Positions 25,254 through 33,106 of a stretch of DNA of 33,106 nucleotides are shown here, one piece after another (within the stretch, counting starts at the first letter, position 1; every line of letters begins with the position of its first letter). The stretch spans positions 2,686,716 through 2,719,821 of the forward strand of contig NZ_RDBP01000012.1 of NCBI RefSeq assembly GCF_008042045.1, in the 5' to 3' direction. This DNA comes from Streptomyces sp. T39. GTDB lineage: Bacteria; Actinomycetota; Actinomycetes; Streptomycetales; Streptomycetaceae. The position numbers were made by a program, and so were the translations under genes. The notes beneath the pieces were generated by a model. That model worked only from the letters and a program-made list of their open reading frames with translations, made no database searches and had not been told where the DNA came from.

Positions 25254-27167
25254 TCAGCCGGCCAGGCTCTCCCGCCACGCACGGTGGAGGCCCGCGAAGC
25301 GGCCCTCGCCACCGATGAGTTCGTCCGGCGCGCCGTCCTCCACGATCCGTCCCGACTCCATCACCAGGACCCGGTCCGCGATCTCCACCGTCGAGAGCCG
25401 GTGCGCGATCACCACCGCCGTGCGGCCCCGCAGCACCGTGTCCATCGCGTGCTGCACGGCCCGCTCGCCCGGGATGTCCAGCGAGCTCGTCGCCTCGTCC
25501 AGGATCAGCACCGCCGGATCGGCGAGCAGCGCCCGCGCGAACGCCACCAGCTGGCGCTGGCCTGCCGAGATGCGCCCGCCCCGCTTGCGCACGTCCGTGT
25601 CGTATCCCTCGGGCAGCGAGGCGACGAAGTCGTGCGCGCCGATCGCCTTCGCCGCCTGCTCGATCTCCTCGCGGCTCGCCCCGGGGCGGCCGACGGCGAT
25701 GTTCTCCGCGACCGTGCCGGAGAACAGGAACGCCTCCTGCGTCACCATCACCACCCCGCGGCGCAGTTCGGGCAGGGACAGGTCGCGCAGGTCCGTCCCG
25801 TCGAGCAGCACCCGCCCCTCGGTCGGGTCGTAGAACCGGGCGAGGAGTTTGGCCAGGGTGGACTTGCCCGCGCCCGTCGAACCGACGACGGCCACCGTCT
25901 GCCCGGCCGGGATCGTCAGGTCGAAGCGCGGCAGCACCTCGCCGCCCGTGCGGTAGCCGAAGCCGACACCCTCGAAGACCACCTCGCGGCCGGCCCCCGG
26001 GCCGCCCCGCGCGGGCAGCTCCCGCGGGTGGGCCGCCTCCGGGACGGACGGCACCTGGGCCAGCAGACCGGCGATCTTCTCCAGCGACGCCGCCGCCGAC
26101 TGGTAGGAGTTGAGGAACATCCCCAGCCGGTCGATCGGGTCGTACAGGCGGCGCAGGTACAGCACCGCCGCCGCCAGCACACCGAGCGCCAGGGTGCCCG
26201 AGGCCACCCGGTACGCGCCCCAGAGCACCATCGCGGCGACCGCCGTGTTGGCGACCAGCCGTGAGCCCACCACATAGCGGGCCATCTCCAGCAGCGCGTC
26301 CCCGTTGCTTCGCTCATGGCGGTGGTTCAGCCCGGCGAACGCCTCGTCGTTGGCCCGCTCCCGGCGGAAGGCGCGCACCGGACGGATGCCGTTCATCGTC
26401 TCGGCGAACTTCACGATCACCGCGGCGATCGCCGACGAACGCGTCAGGAACACGGACTTCGCCCGCCGCTGGTAGAGCCGCACCAGCAGATAGAGCGGGA
26501 CGAAGGACGCCACGGCCACGCCGCCGAGCCCCAGGTCGAGCCAGAGGAGCATCGCGGAGATGTACACGAACGACAGGACGACGCCGATCAGTTCCTGGAG
26601 ACCCTCGCTCAGCAGCTCCCGCAGCGACTCCACGTCCGTGGTGGAGCGCGAGATCAGCCGGCCCGACGTGTACCGCTCGTGGAAGTCGACGCTGAGCGCC
26701 TGCGCGTGCCGGAAGATACGGCCCCGCAGGTCGAGGAGCACGTCCTGGTTGACCCGCGCCGAGGCGCGGATGAAGCCGTACTGGAGCACACCCGCCCCGA
26801 TGGCGCAGACGGCGTAGCCGGCGCCCACCGCCACCAGCGGGCCGTGGTCGCCCGCCCGGACGGCGGGCACGCCCCGGTCGATGGCGTAGGCGACGAGCAG
26901 CGGGCCGGCCTGGACCGCCGCCTGCTGGAGCAGCAGGAGCACCGCGGCGAACGCGACCCGGGCACGGCGCGGTGCCAGCAGCGACCGCAGCAGCGCGCCC
27001 GTGGCGCCGGCCGGCGCGGGCAGGGCGTCCCGGTCGAACGGATCGCCGGTCCGCGGACCGGGCTCCGCCGGGGAGCCGGGACCTCCCGCACCCTCGTCCG
27101 GATCCGCGTCCTGTGCCCGCTCCTTCGCCGGTCCCCGTCCCGGAACCGTTGCCGGACCCGCCGTCAC
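25254..27167 (-). CDS. ABC exporter half-transporter, catalytically complete subunit, 637 aa
   Basis: Membrane-spanning type IV ABC exporter half (six TM, then ATPase). The first 55 residues are a Pro/Gly/Asp-rich cytosolic tail. The TM domain follows (LLRSLLAPRRARVAFAAVLL to about 370). The ATPase has Walker A GSTGAGKST (429-437), Q-loop Gln477, signature ISAGQ (533-537, not the usual LSGGQ), Walker B LILDE with catalytic Glu558, and VVIAHRLST as H-loop. GTG 27167 overlaps the partner's stop by four bases (GTGA), so the two are coupled and should form a heterodimer. In it, this subunit gives the intact Walker site and the altered signature. The substrate is unknown; drugs, peptides or lipids are typical of the family. 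Confidence 0.93.
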   Translation of the reverse strand: MTAGPATVPGRGPAKERAQDADPDEGAGGPGSPAEPGPRTGDPFDRDALPAPAGATGALLRSLLAPRRARVAFAAVLLLLQQAAVQAGPLLVAYAIDRGVPAVRAGDHGPLVAVGAGYAVCAIGAGVLQYGFIRASARVNQDVLLDLRGRIFRHAQALSVDFHERYTSGRLISRSTTDVESLRELLSEGLQELIGVVLSFVYISAMLLWLDLGLGGVAVASFVPLYLLVRLYQRRAKSVFLTRSSAIAAVIVKFAETMNGIRPVRAFRRERANDEAFAGLNHRHERSNGDALLEMARYVVGSRLVANTAVAAMVLWGAYRVASGTLALGVLAAAVLYLRRLYDPIDRLGMFLNSYQSAAASLEKIAGLLAQVPSVPEAAHPRELPARGGPGAGREVVFEGVGFGYRTGGEVLPRFDLTIPAGQTVAVVGSTGAGKSTLAKLLARFYDPTEGRVLLDGTDLRDLSLPELRRGVVMVTQEAFLFSGTVAENIAVGRPGASREEIEQAAKAIGAHDFVASLPEGYDTDVRKRGGRISAGQRQLVAFARALLADPAVLILDEATSSLDIPGERAVQHAMDTVLRGRTAVVIAHRLSTVEIADRVLVMESGRIVEDGAPDELIGGEGRFAGLHRAWRESLAG

Positions 27168-29026
27168 CGGATGCTCCCTTCCGCGCCCGCGGCGCTCTCC
27201 GCGGCACCGGCCGCGTCCGGTCCGTCCGGCGGACCGGCAGGCACCTTCCGCTCCTCGCCGCCAGACATCAGCCATGCGTACTCGGCGTTGGTGCGCAGCA
27301 GTTCGTGATGGGTGCCCACGGCCGCGATCCGTCCGCCGGACAGCAGCGCGACCCGGTCGGCGAGCATCACCGTCGACGGGCGGTGCGCCACGACCAGGGC
27401 GGTGGTGGCGGCGAGCACCTGGCGCAGTGCCGCCTCCACCAGCGCCTCGGTGTGCACGTCGAGCGCGGACAGCGGGTCGTCGAGGACCAGGAAGCGCGGC
27501 TGCCCGACGACCGCCCGGGCCAGCGCGAGACGCTGGCGCTGACCACCCGACAGGCTGAGGCCCTGCTCGCCGACCTGGGTGTCGGCCCCCTGCGGCAGTC
27601 CGTCCACGAATCCGGCCTGCGCGATGTCCAGCGAGCGCCGCAGATCCGCCTCGTCCGCCTCCCCGCCCGCGCCCATCAGGACGTTCTCGCCGACGCTCGC
27701 CGAGAACAGCGTCGGCTCCTCGAAGGCGACCGAGACCAGTTCCCGCAGCCGCTCGCGGGGCAGGCCGGTGATGTCCTCGCCGTCCAGCAGGATGCGCCCC
27801 GCGTCCACGTCGTACAGCCGGGGCACCAGTGCCGTCAGCGTCGTCTTGCCGCTGCCCGTGCCGCCGACGAGCGCCATCGTCTCGCCGGTGCGCACGTGCA
27901 GGTCGATCCGGCGGAGGACCGGCTCGCTGCCCTCGGGCGCGTCCGGGTAGCCGAACACGACCCCTTCGAAGCGCAGCCCGTCCGCCGTGGCCGCCGTCCG
28001 GTCCGCGCCCGGGGGCCGGTCGTGGGTCTCCTGTTCCGGTGCGGCGTCCATCACCTCGAAGTACCGGTCGGCGGCGGTCGCGGCCTCCTGGCTCATGGCG
28101 AGCAGGAAGCCGATCGAGTCGACCGGCCAGCGCAGCGCCAGGGCCGTCGACAGGAACGCCACCAGGGTGCCCGCGGACAGCTCGCCGTCGGCGACCTGCA
28201 CGGTGCCGAGGACCAGGGCCGCACCGACCGCGAGCTCGGGGATCACCGTGATCAGCGCCCAGATCCCGCCCAGCAGACGGGCCTTGACCAGTTCGGTGCC
28301 GCGCAGCCGCTCCGCCAGCGAACGGAAGGCCGCGGCCTGGCTGCGGTGGCGTCCGAAGCCCTTGACCACCCGGATGCCCAGCACGCTCTCCTCGACCACG
28401 GTGGTCAGGTCGCCCACCTGGTCCTGCGCCCGCCGGGCGACCAGCGAGTACCGCGACTCGAAGAGGGAGCACGCCACGACCAGCGGCACGACCGGGGCGA
28501 GCAGCAGCAGTCCGAGCGTCCACTCCTGGAGGAGCAGGATGACGAAACCGGCCAGGATGGTGGTGCCGTTGACGAGCAGGAAGGTCAGCGGGAACGCCAG
28601 GAACATCCGCAGCAGCATCAGGTCCGTGGTGCCGCGTGACAGCAGCTGCCCCGAGGCCCACCGGTCGTGGAAGGCGACCGGCAGCCGCTGGAGATGGCGG
28701 AACAGGTCGGCGCGCATGGCCGCCTCCACCCCGGCGAGCGGGCGGGCGACGAGCCAGCGCCGGAAGCCGAAGAGGACCGCCTCGGTGATGCCGAGGAGCA
28801 GGAGCACCAGCGCCCCGAGCCACACCCCGCCGGGGTCGCCGTCCGCGACGGGACCGTCCACGATCCACTTGAGCACCAGCGGGATGACGAGGCTGAGGCA
28901 CGAGGCCACTATCGCGACGAACGCCGCGCTGAGGAGCCGGGTGCGCACCGGCCGTACGTACGGCCACAGGCGCAGCAGCGAGCGCACGGCGGACCGGTCC
29001 TGGGTGTCGTTGTCGAAGGAGGGCAT
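27164..29026 (-). CDS. ABC exporter half-transporter, degenerate-site subunit, 620 aa
   Basis: Six-TM domain (about 28-325) followed by an ATPase. Walker A is GGTGSGKTT (388-395) and the signature is canonical LSGGQ (492-496). The Q-loop reads AFEEPTLF, with Glu in place of Gln. Walker B ends LVLDD, with Asp517 where the catalytic Glu should be; the H-loop is VVAHRPST. These changes match the non-hydrolysing half of heterodimeric exporters such as TM287/288, LmrCD and BmrCD. The ATG at 29026 has no good Shine-Dalgarno. A weak promoter, GTGAGG-N17-TAGGCT (29063-29035 on the minus strand), would start transcription within two or three bases of the ATG, so the mRNA may be leaderless. It is first of the two-gene operon and diverges from the ABC-2/two-component operon across 254 bases. 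Confidence 0.93.
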   Translation of the reverse strand: MPSFDNDTQDRSAVRSLLRLWPYVRPVRTRLLSAAFVAIVASCLSLVIPLVLKWIVDGPVADGDPGGVWLGALVLLLLGITEAVLFGFRRWLVARPLAGVEAAMRADLFRHLQRLPVAFHDRWASGQLLSRGTTDLMLLRMFLAFPLTFLLVNGTTILAGFVILLLQEWTLGLLLLAPVVPLVVACSLFESRYSLVARRAQDQVGDLTTVVEESVLGIRVVKGFGRHRSQAAAFRSLAERLRGTELVKARLLGGIWALITVIPELAVGAALVLGTVQVADGELSAGTLVAFLSTALALRWPVDSIGFLLAMSQEAATAADRYFEVMDAAPEQETHDRPPGADRTAATADGLRFEGVVFGYPDAPEGSEPVLRRIDLHVRTGETMALVGGTGSGKTTLTALVPRLYDVDAGRILLDGEDITGLPRERLRELVSVAFEEPTLFSASVGENVLMGAGGEADEADLRRSLDIAQAGFVDGLPQGADTQVGEQGLSLSGGQRQRLALARAVVGQPRFLVLDDPLSALDVHTEALVEAALRQVLAATTALVVAHRPSTVMLADRVALLSGGRIAAVGTHHELLRTNAEYAWLMSGGEERKVPAGPPDGPDAAGAAESAAGAEGSIR

Positions 29027-29178
29027 CAGGAGCGAGCCTACGGTTCGCCACTGACAGCCTCACGTGGTTTTCCGGCCGCCACGCCCGCCCCCCGCATCCC
29101 CGGCGCGGCCCAGGGGCCTCCGTGGGCCGCGGCCACGCGCCGCCGCGTCCCCGGCCCGGCCGGCCACGGGAGGTCGTA

Positions 29179-29224
29179 CCCGGGCATCGTCCGATCGGAC
29201 GATGCCCGGGCGATCGGACGATGC
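29179..29224. promoter_or_regulatory. 32-bp perfect palindrome with a third half-copy, operator candidate
   Basis: 29179-29210 is a perfect palindrome (16-bp arms, no spacer) centred on CCGATCGG with outer CCCGGG. The 14 bases CGATCGGACGATGC (29192-29205) recur at 29211-29224, giving three ATCGGACGAT-type half-sites in 46 bases. It lies 57 bases upstream of the ABC-2 ATPase start and 153 bases from the exporter start. The extra half-copy argues for protein binding rather than a terminator. The NarL regulator of the same operon (32399) is the first candidate binder. Confidence 0.7.
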
Positions 29225-29280
29225 GCCGTCCAGCGCGATGGCCGATACCGGCGGCGTCGCCCCCGCGGGAGGCTTCCGGC

Positions 29281-30228
29281 ATGGCGATTGTCGAAGTGAA
29301 GGACCTGCGCAAGGCATACGGCGGACGCGACGTCGTCGACGGGGTGAGCTTCACCGTCGAGGAGGGCGAGATCTTCGGGATCCTCGGCTCCAACGGGGCG
29401 GGCAAGACCACCACCGTCGAATGCGTCGAGGGGCTGCGCGTCCCCGACGCCGGCACGGTCACCGTCGCCGGGCTCGACCCGGTGCGCGACCACGACCGGC
29501 TCACGACGGTGCTCGGCGCGCAGCTCCAGCAGAGCGAGCTCCAGCCGAAGATCACCGTCCGCGAGGCGCTGGAGCAGTACACGACGTTCTACGAACATCC
29601 CGCCGACTGGCGTCCGCTGGCCGGGCGTCTCGGCCTTCAGGACAAGCTGACCACCCGCTTCGCGGCGCTCTCCGGGGGCCAGCGACAGCGCCTGTCCATC
29701 GCGCTCGCCCTGATCGGCAACCCCCGGGTGGTCGTCCTCGACGAGCTGACCACCGGACTGGACCCCCGGGCCCGCCGGGACACCTGGCAGCTCATCGAGG
29801 AGGTGCGCGACTCCGGGGTGACCGTCCTGCTGGTCACCCACTTCATGGAGGAGGCGCAGCGGCTCTGCGACCGCATCGCCGTCATCGACAAGGGCAGGGT
29901 GGCGGCCCTCGACACCCCCGCCGGGCTGGTGGCCCGCTCCACCGCGTCCACCGTCATCTCCTTCACCCCCTCCGCGCCCCTGGACCAGGACGAAATGGAC
30001 CGGTTGCCGCAGGCGGTGTCGATCGAGCACCGGGCGGACCGGATCGTCATCAACGGCACCGACGAGACCGTCGACGCCGTCGTGTCGCTGCTCGCCCGGC
30101 ACCGCATCACCGCCGCCCGGCTCCGGGTCGCCGACGCGTCGCTGGACGACGCCTTCCTCGACCTGACCGGATCCGCGGCACCGGCCGGCGGCGCGTCCGC
30201 CCCCGCACCCGAGGAGACCACCCGATGA
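29281..30228 (+). CDS. ABC-2 type transporter ATP-binding protein, 315 aa
   Basis: Cytosolic ATPase of a DrrA-like ABC-2 exporter. Motifs: Walker A GSNGAGKT (36-43), Q-loop in LGAQLQQSELQPKITVREAL, signature LSGGQ (130-134), Walker B VVVLDE (150-155), and LLVTHFMEEAQRLCDRIAVI with the H-loop His. The C-terminal 90 residues form the extra domain typical of DrrA-type proteins and end DASLDDAFLDLTG. The ATG at 29281 follows GGGAGG by eight bases. Frames open upstream run through the palindrome and are not family-like. It is first of a four-gene operon, and its stop overlaps the permease start (ATGA). Confidence 0.94.
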   Translation: MAIVEVKDLRKAYGGRDVVDGVSFTVEEGEIFGILGSNGAGKTTTVECVEGLRVPDAGTVTVAGLDPVRDHDRLTTVLGAQLQQSELQPKITVREALEQYTTFYEHPADWRPLAGRLGLQDKLTTRFAALSGGQRQRLSIALALIGNPRVVVLDELTTGLDPRARRDTWQLIEEVRDSGVTVLLVTHFMEEAQRLCDRIAVIDKGRVAALDTPAGLVARSTASTVISFTPSAPLDQDEMDRLPQAVSIEHRADRIVINGTDETVDAVVSLLARHRITAARLRVADASLDDAFLDLTGSAAPAGGASAPAPEETTR

Positions 30229-31016
30229 CCGGCACCGTCACCGTCACGGCCACCGCCACCCCCGCCCGTGTGCGCCGCGCCGCGGCCCTCGCCGTCCTGC
30301 GCACCGAGGCACGGCTGTTCTGCCGCGAGCCCGCCTCCATCTTCTGGATCCTCTTCTTCCCGACCGTGCTGCTGGCGATCCTCGGCCTGATCCCGTCCTT
30401 CCGCGAGCCTTCCGCGGACCTCGGCGGGCTGCGCGTCATCGACCTCTACGTCCCCGTCGTCGTCCTGCTCGCCACGATCATGGCGGGGCTCCAGGCGATG
30501 CCGCCGGTCCTCACCGGCTACCGCGAACGCGGCATCCTGCGCCGGATGCACACCACACCGGTCCGGCCGTCGGCACTGCTCACCGCCCAACTCGTGCTCC
30601 ACGGAGCGGCGGTCGTCGCCTCCGCGGTCATCGCGCTCGCCGTCGGGCGGACCGCCTTCGACGTGGCGCTGCCGGGGCAGGCGGCCGGATACGTGCTCGC
30701 CCTGCTGGTGACGACCGCCGCCGCGCTCGCACTCGGTGCCACGGTCTGCGCCGTGTCGCCGAACCAGAAGATCGCCACCGCCGTCGGCTCCGCCGTCTTC
30801 TTCCCCAGCATGTTCACGGCCGGTGTCTGGGTGCCGGTGCAGGCCATGCCCGACACCCTGGAGACCGTCGTCGGCTTCACCCCGTTCGGCGCGGCCGCCC
30901 AGGCGCTCGACCGGGCCGCCGCGGGTGGCTGGCCCGCCTGGGGCGACCTGACGGTGACCGGTCTGTGGGCGGCCGTGCTCACGGCGGCCGCGATCCGCTG
31001 GTTCCGCTGGGAATGA
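30225..31016 (+). CDS. ABC-2 type transporter permease, 263 aa
   Basis: Six-TM membrane partner of the preceding ATPase. A short Thr-rich cytosolic start leads to RTEARLFCREPASIFWILFFPTVLLAILG, the conserved amphipathic helix and TM1. The middle carries MPPVLTGYRERGILRRMHTTPVRPSALLTAQL, the cytosolic coupling region usual in ABC-2 permeases. TM4-TM6 follow, with FFPSMFTAGVWVPVQAMPDTLETVVGFTPFGAAAQAL, and the end is IRWFRWE. The ATG at 30225 overlaps the ATPase stop by four bases, and the kinase gene begins four bases after its stop. It probably exports a drug-like or membrane-active compound sensed by the downstream kinase; the substrate is not readable. Confidence 0.93.
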   Translation: MTGTVTVTATATPARVRRAAALAVLRTEARLFCREPASIFWILFFPTVLLAILGLIPSFREPSADLGGLRVIDLYVPVVVLLATIMAGLQAMPPVLTGYRERGILRRMHTTPVRPSALLTAQLVLHGAAVVASAVIALAVGRTAFDVALPGQAAGYVLALLVTTAAALALGATVCAVSPNQKIATAVGSAVFFPSMFTAGVWVPVQAMPDTLETVVGFTPFGAAAQALDRAAAGGWPAWGDLTVTGLWAAVLTAAAIRWFRWE

Positions 31017-31020
31017 CGGG

Positions 31021-32406
31021 ATGGAGGGAGCGGGCGCGGTGGACACTGTGCGCATGAGACTGTCGGACACGGTGCCCAGGGCACCCCATGCGCCACGTGC
31101 CCCACGGGGACGCGCGGCGGGCGGCCGGTGGGACCGCCTCCGGCGGACGGCGAAGCCGTCGCCGGACGCCGAACAGGCGGACATCCGGTGGGCGGGCTTC
31201 TTCGCCCACGGCCCCTACGCCCTGCTCGCGCTCGCCACCGTCGTCTCCGCCGCCAGCGCCCCGGTGTTCATGACGTCGGGCGAGATGTACGCGGCCGGCG
31301 GTCTGGTGCTGGTGGCCCTCGCGGTCGAGTGGCGATGGAGCGCGATACGCGCCGGCGTGCCCGAGCACGCCCCGGCCGCGCAGCTCCACTTCGCGCTGCG
31401 GACCCTCGTCGCCTTCGTGCTGACCTGGCTCAACCCGCTGTTCTCCATCTACGCGGTGATGGGCTACTTCGACGCGGCCGACCTGCTGCCGCGGCGCGGT
31501 GCCCGCGTCGGACTGCTGGCCACCGCCGTCACCATGGCGGGCTCCCAGTCCGGCGGCCTGCCGCCCGCGTCCGGGATGAACTGGATGCTCTTCGGAGTGC
31601 TGTACGTCCTCAACGGCTCCCTGTGCGTGGTCTTCACGAACATCGGTGTGCAGGAGGCCGAACGCGCCCGGCAGCGCCTCGCCACCATCAAGGAGCTGGA
31701 GGACACCAACGCCCGCCTGGAGCAGGCCATGGAGGAGAACGCGGGCCTGCACGCCCAACTGCTGCTCCAGGCACGGGAAGCGGGCATCTCCGACGAGCGG
31801 CGCAGGATCGCCGCGGAGATCCACGACACCATCGCCCAGGGCCTCACCGGCATCATCGCCCAGCTCCAGGTGGTGCAGTCGGCCGCCGAACCCGGCCTGG
31901 CCCGCCAGCATCTCGACCGCGCCGCCGACCTCGCCCGCCACAGTCTGGGCGAGGCCCGCCGCTCGGTGCACAACCTCACTCCCGCCGCACTGGAGCACGA
32001 CACCCTGCCCGAGGCCCTGGAGCGCACCGTCGGCGCCTGGTCCGACGACCACGGCGTCCCGGCCCGTCTCACCGTCACCGGCACCGAGGAGCCGCTTCAC
32101 GACGAGGTCGCCGCCACGCTGCTGCGCATCGCGGAGGAGGCCCTCGCCAACACCGCGCGGCACGCCGCCGCCACGCGGGTCGGCGTGACCCTGTCCTACA
32201 TGGGCGACGAGGTCACCCTCGACATCCGCGACGACGGGCGCGGGTTCGACCCCCACGCCCTGCCGCCCCGTTCGCGCACCGGCGGCTTCGGCCTCGCCGG
32301 GATGCGCGCCCGCGCCGAACGCATCGCCGGCACCGCGGCCGTCGAGTCCGAACCCGGTCAGGGCACCGCCGTCTCCGCTCGCGTACCGTTGGTGCGCCAT
32401 GGCTGA
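31021..32406 (+). CDS. NarL-family sensor histidine kinase, 461 aa
   Basis: Residues 60-210 hold five or six membrane helices with very short loops, so the signal is probably sensed in or at the membrane. A coiled coil (about 212-255, with LATIKELEDTNARLEQAMEE) leads to HisKA_3: RRRIAAEIHDTIAQGLTGII with His268. The ATPase is complete: LLRIAEEALANTARHA (N-box), RDDGRGF (G1) and GGFGLAGMRARAERI (G2). I chose the ATG at 31021, four bases after the permease stop; ATG 31054 with GGTGGA upstream is an alternative that would remove 11 residues. It overlaps the response regulator start by eight bases. With the ABC-2 genes it forms a sensor-transporter unit like those that detect membrane-active antibiotics. 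Confidence 0.92.
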   Translation: MEGAGAVDTVRMRLSDTVPRAPHAPRAPRGRAAGGRWDRLRRTAKPSPDAEQADIRWAGFFAHGPYALLALATVVSAASAPVFMTSGEMYAAGGLVLVALAVEWRWSAIRAGVPEHAPAAQLHFALRTLVAFVLTWLNPLFSIYAVMGYFDAADLLPRRGARVGLLATAVTMAGSQSGGLPPASGMNWMLFGVLYVLNGSLCVVFTNIGVQEAERARQRLATIKELEDTNARLEQAMEENAGLHAQLLLQAREAGISDERRRIAAEIHDTIAQGLTGIIAQLQVVQSAAEPGLARQHLDRAADLARHSLGEARRSVHNLTPAALEHDTLPEALERTVGAWSDDHGVPARLTVTGTEEPLHDEVAATLLRIAEEALANTARHAAATRVGVTLSYMGDEVTLDIRDDGRGFDPHALPPRSRTGGFGLAGMRARAERIAGTAAVESEPGQGTAVSARVPLVRHG

Positions 32407-33049
32407 GTCGCACACCATCACCCTGATCGTCGTCGACGACCATCCCGTCGTCCGGGACGGCCTGCGCGGCATGTTCGAGTCCGCGCCCGGCTTCCGCGTC
32501 CTCGGAGAGGCCGCGGACGGCGTCACGGGCGTCGAACTCGCCGTCCGCCTCGACCCGGACGTCGTCCTCATGGACCTGCGGATGCCGGGCGGCGGGGGAG
32601 TGGCGGCCATCGCCGAACTCGCCCGCCGGGGCGCCCGTTCCCGGGTGCTGGTCCTCACCACCTACGACACCGACTCCGACACGCTGCCCGCCATCGAGGC
32701 GGGCGCCACCGGCTACCTCCTCAAGGACGCCCCGCGCGACGAGCTGTTCACCGCCGTGCGCGCGGCCGCCGAAGGACGGACCGTGCTCTCCCCGGCCGTC
32801 GCCTCCCGGCTGGTGTCCCGGGTGCGCACCCCGGTGGCACCGGGCGTCGAGCAGGTGTCGGCACGTGAGAAGGACGTACTGGAACTGGTCGCCAAGGGCA
32901 CGTCGAACAAGGAGATCGCGGCGGAGCTGTTCATCAGCGAGGCGACCGTGAAGACCCACCTCACCCACATCTTCGCCAAACTCGGCGCGAAGGACCGCGC
33001 GGCGGCGGTGGCGACCGCGTACGACCGCGGCATCCTCGGCACCTCGTAG
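32399..33049 (+). CDS. NarL/LuxR-family response regulator, 216 aa
   Basis: Receiver: Asp13/Asp14 (LIVVDDHPVVRDGL), phospho-acceptor Asp59 (VVLMDLRMPG), Thr87/88 (VLTTYDTDSD) and Lys109 (YLLKDAP). LuxR helix-turn-helix near the C-terminus: VSAREKDVLELVAKGTSNKEIAAELFISEATVKTHLTHIFAKLG. The ATG at 32399 lies inside the last codons of the kinase gene (eight-base overlap), so the two are coupled and are cognate partners. It probably binds upstream of its own operon; the three half-sites at 29179-29224 are the best candidate. The stop is followed by 57 bases with no clear terminator. Confidence 0.94.
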   Translation: MAESHTITLIVVDDHPVVRDGLRGMFESAPGFRVLGEAADGVTGVELAVRLDPDVVLMDLRMPGGGGVAAIAELARRGARSRVLVLTTYDTDSDTLPAIEAGATGYLLKDAPRDELFTAVRAAAEGRTVLSPAVASRLVSRVRTPVAPGVEQVSAREKDVLELVAKGTSNKEIAAELFISEATVKTHLTHIFAKLGAKDRAAAVATAYDRGILGTS

Positions 33050-33106
33050 CCGACGGGGGCGTTCGGCCCACGGGGCGGGCTTCTTCCGCCTGTCGGCGGG
33101 GCGGAG

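Noticed and set aside
29179..29210. Palindrome as terminator of an upstream gene
   Set aside because: Both flanking genes are transcribed away from it, so there is nothing to terminate; the third half-copy favours a binding site.

Overview
The window is chromosomal DNA of a Streptomyces or a very close relative. The evidence is very high GC with GC-rich third codon positions, a GlgE-type glycogen/trehalose cluster in the order known from S. coelicolor, several NarL-type two-component pairs, a secreted YD-repeat protein and GTG starts with purine-rich ribosome binding sites. No tRNA, rRNA, CRISPR array, phage gene or insertion sequence was seen. All calls come from reading the sequence; no database was searched.

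Region 1 (1-8575), storage carbohydrate. The minus-strand operon glgE-treS-mak converts trehalose to maltose (TreS), maltose to maltose 1-phosphate (Mak) and transfers it to alpha-glucan (GlgE). A strong ribosome binding site at the left edge suggests one more gene, probably glgB, starting just outside. The divergent glgP degrades alpha-glucan by phosphorolysis and has its own terminator.

Region 2 (8576-16837), toxin and immunity. After a gene-free stretch with a 19-bp hairpin comes a nearly 7-kb secreted RHS/YD-repeat gene ending in a self-cleaving HINT domain and a 132-residue C-terminal domain. A single extra C near 11432 breaks its frame. A small DUF6193-like gene follows after 28 bases and is a good candidate for the immunity protein. 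A strong terminator ends the unit.

Region 3 (16838-19352). A double helix-turn-helix regulator, whose start region can fold into hairpins that hide its ribosome binding site, diverges from an AzgA-type purine permease.

Region 4 (19335-22463). Three minus-strand genes: NarL response regulator, helix-turn-helix/Clp-N protein, and membrane histidine kinase with an unusual C-terminal membrane-anchored domain. The Clp-N gene has its own promoter, predicted to give a leaderless mRNA and overlapped by four GGTTG-type half-sites.

Region 5 (22520-25208). A secreted M4 thermolysin-like protease with a P-domain, then about 700 gene-free, GC-rich bases with a 23-bp tandem repeat.

Region 6 (25209-33106), export and sensing. 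A minus-strand heterodimeric ABC exporter with one degenerate ATP site diverges from a plus-strand operon of ABC-2 ATPase, ABC-2 permease, NarL-family kinase and response regulator. The shared intergenic region holds a perfect 32-bp palindrome plus a third half-copy, a likely operator for one or both operons. The last 57 bases after the final stop hold nothing recognisable.
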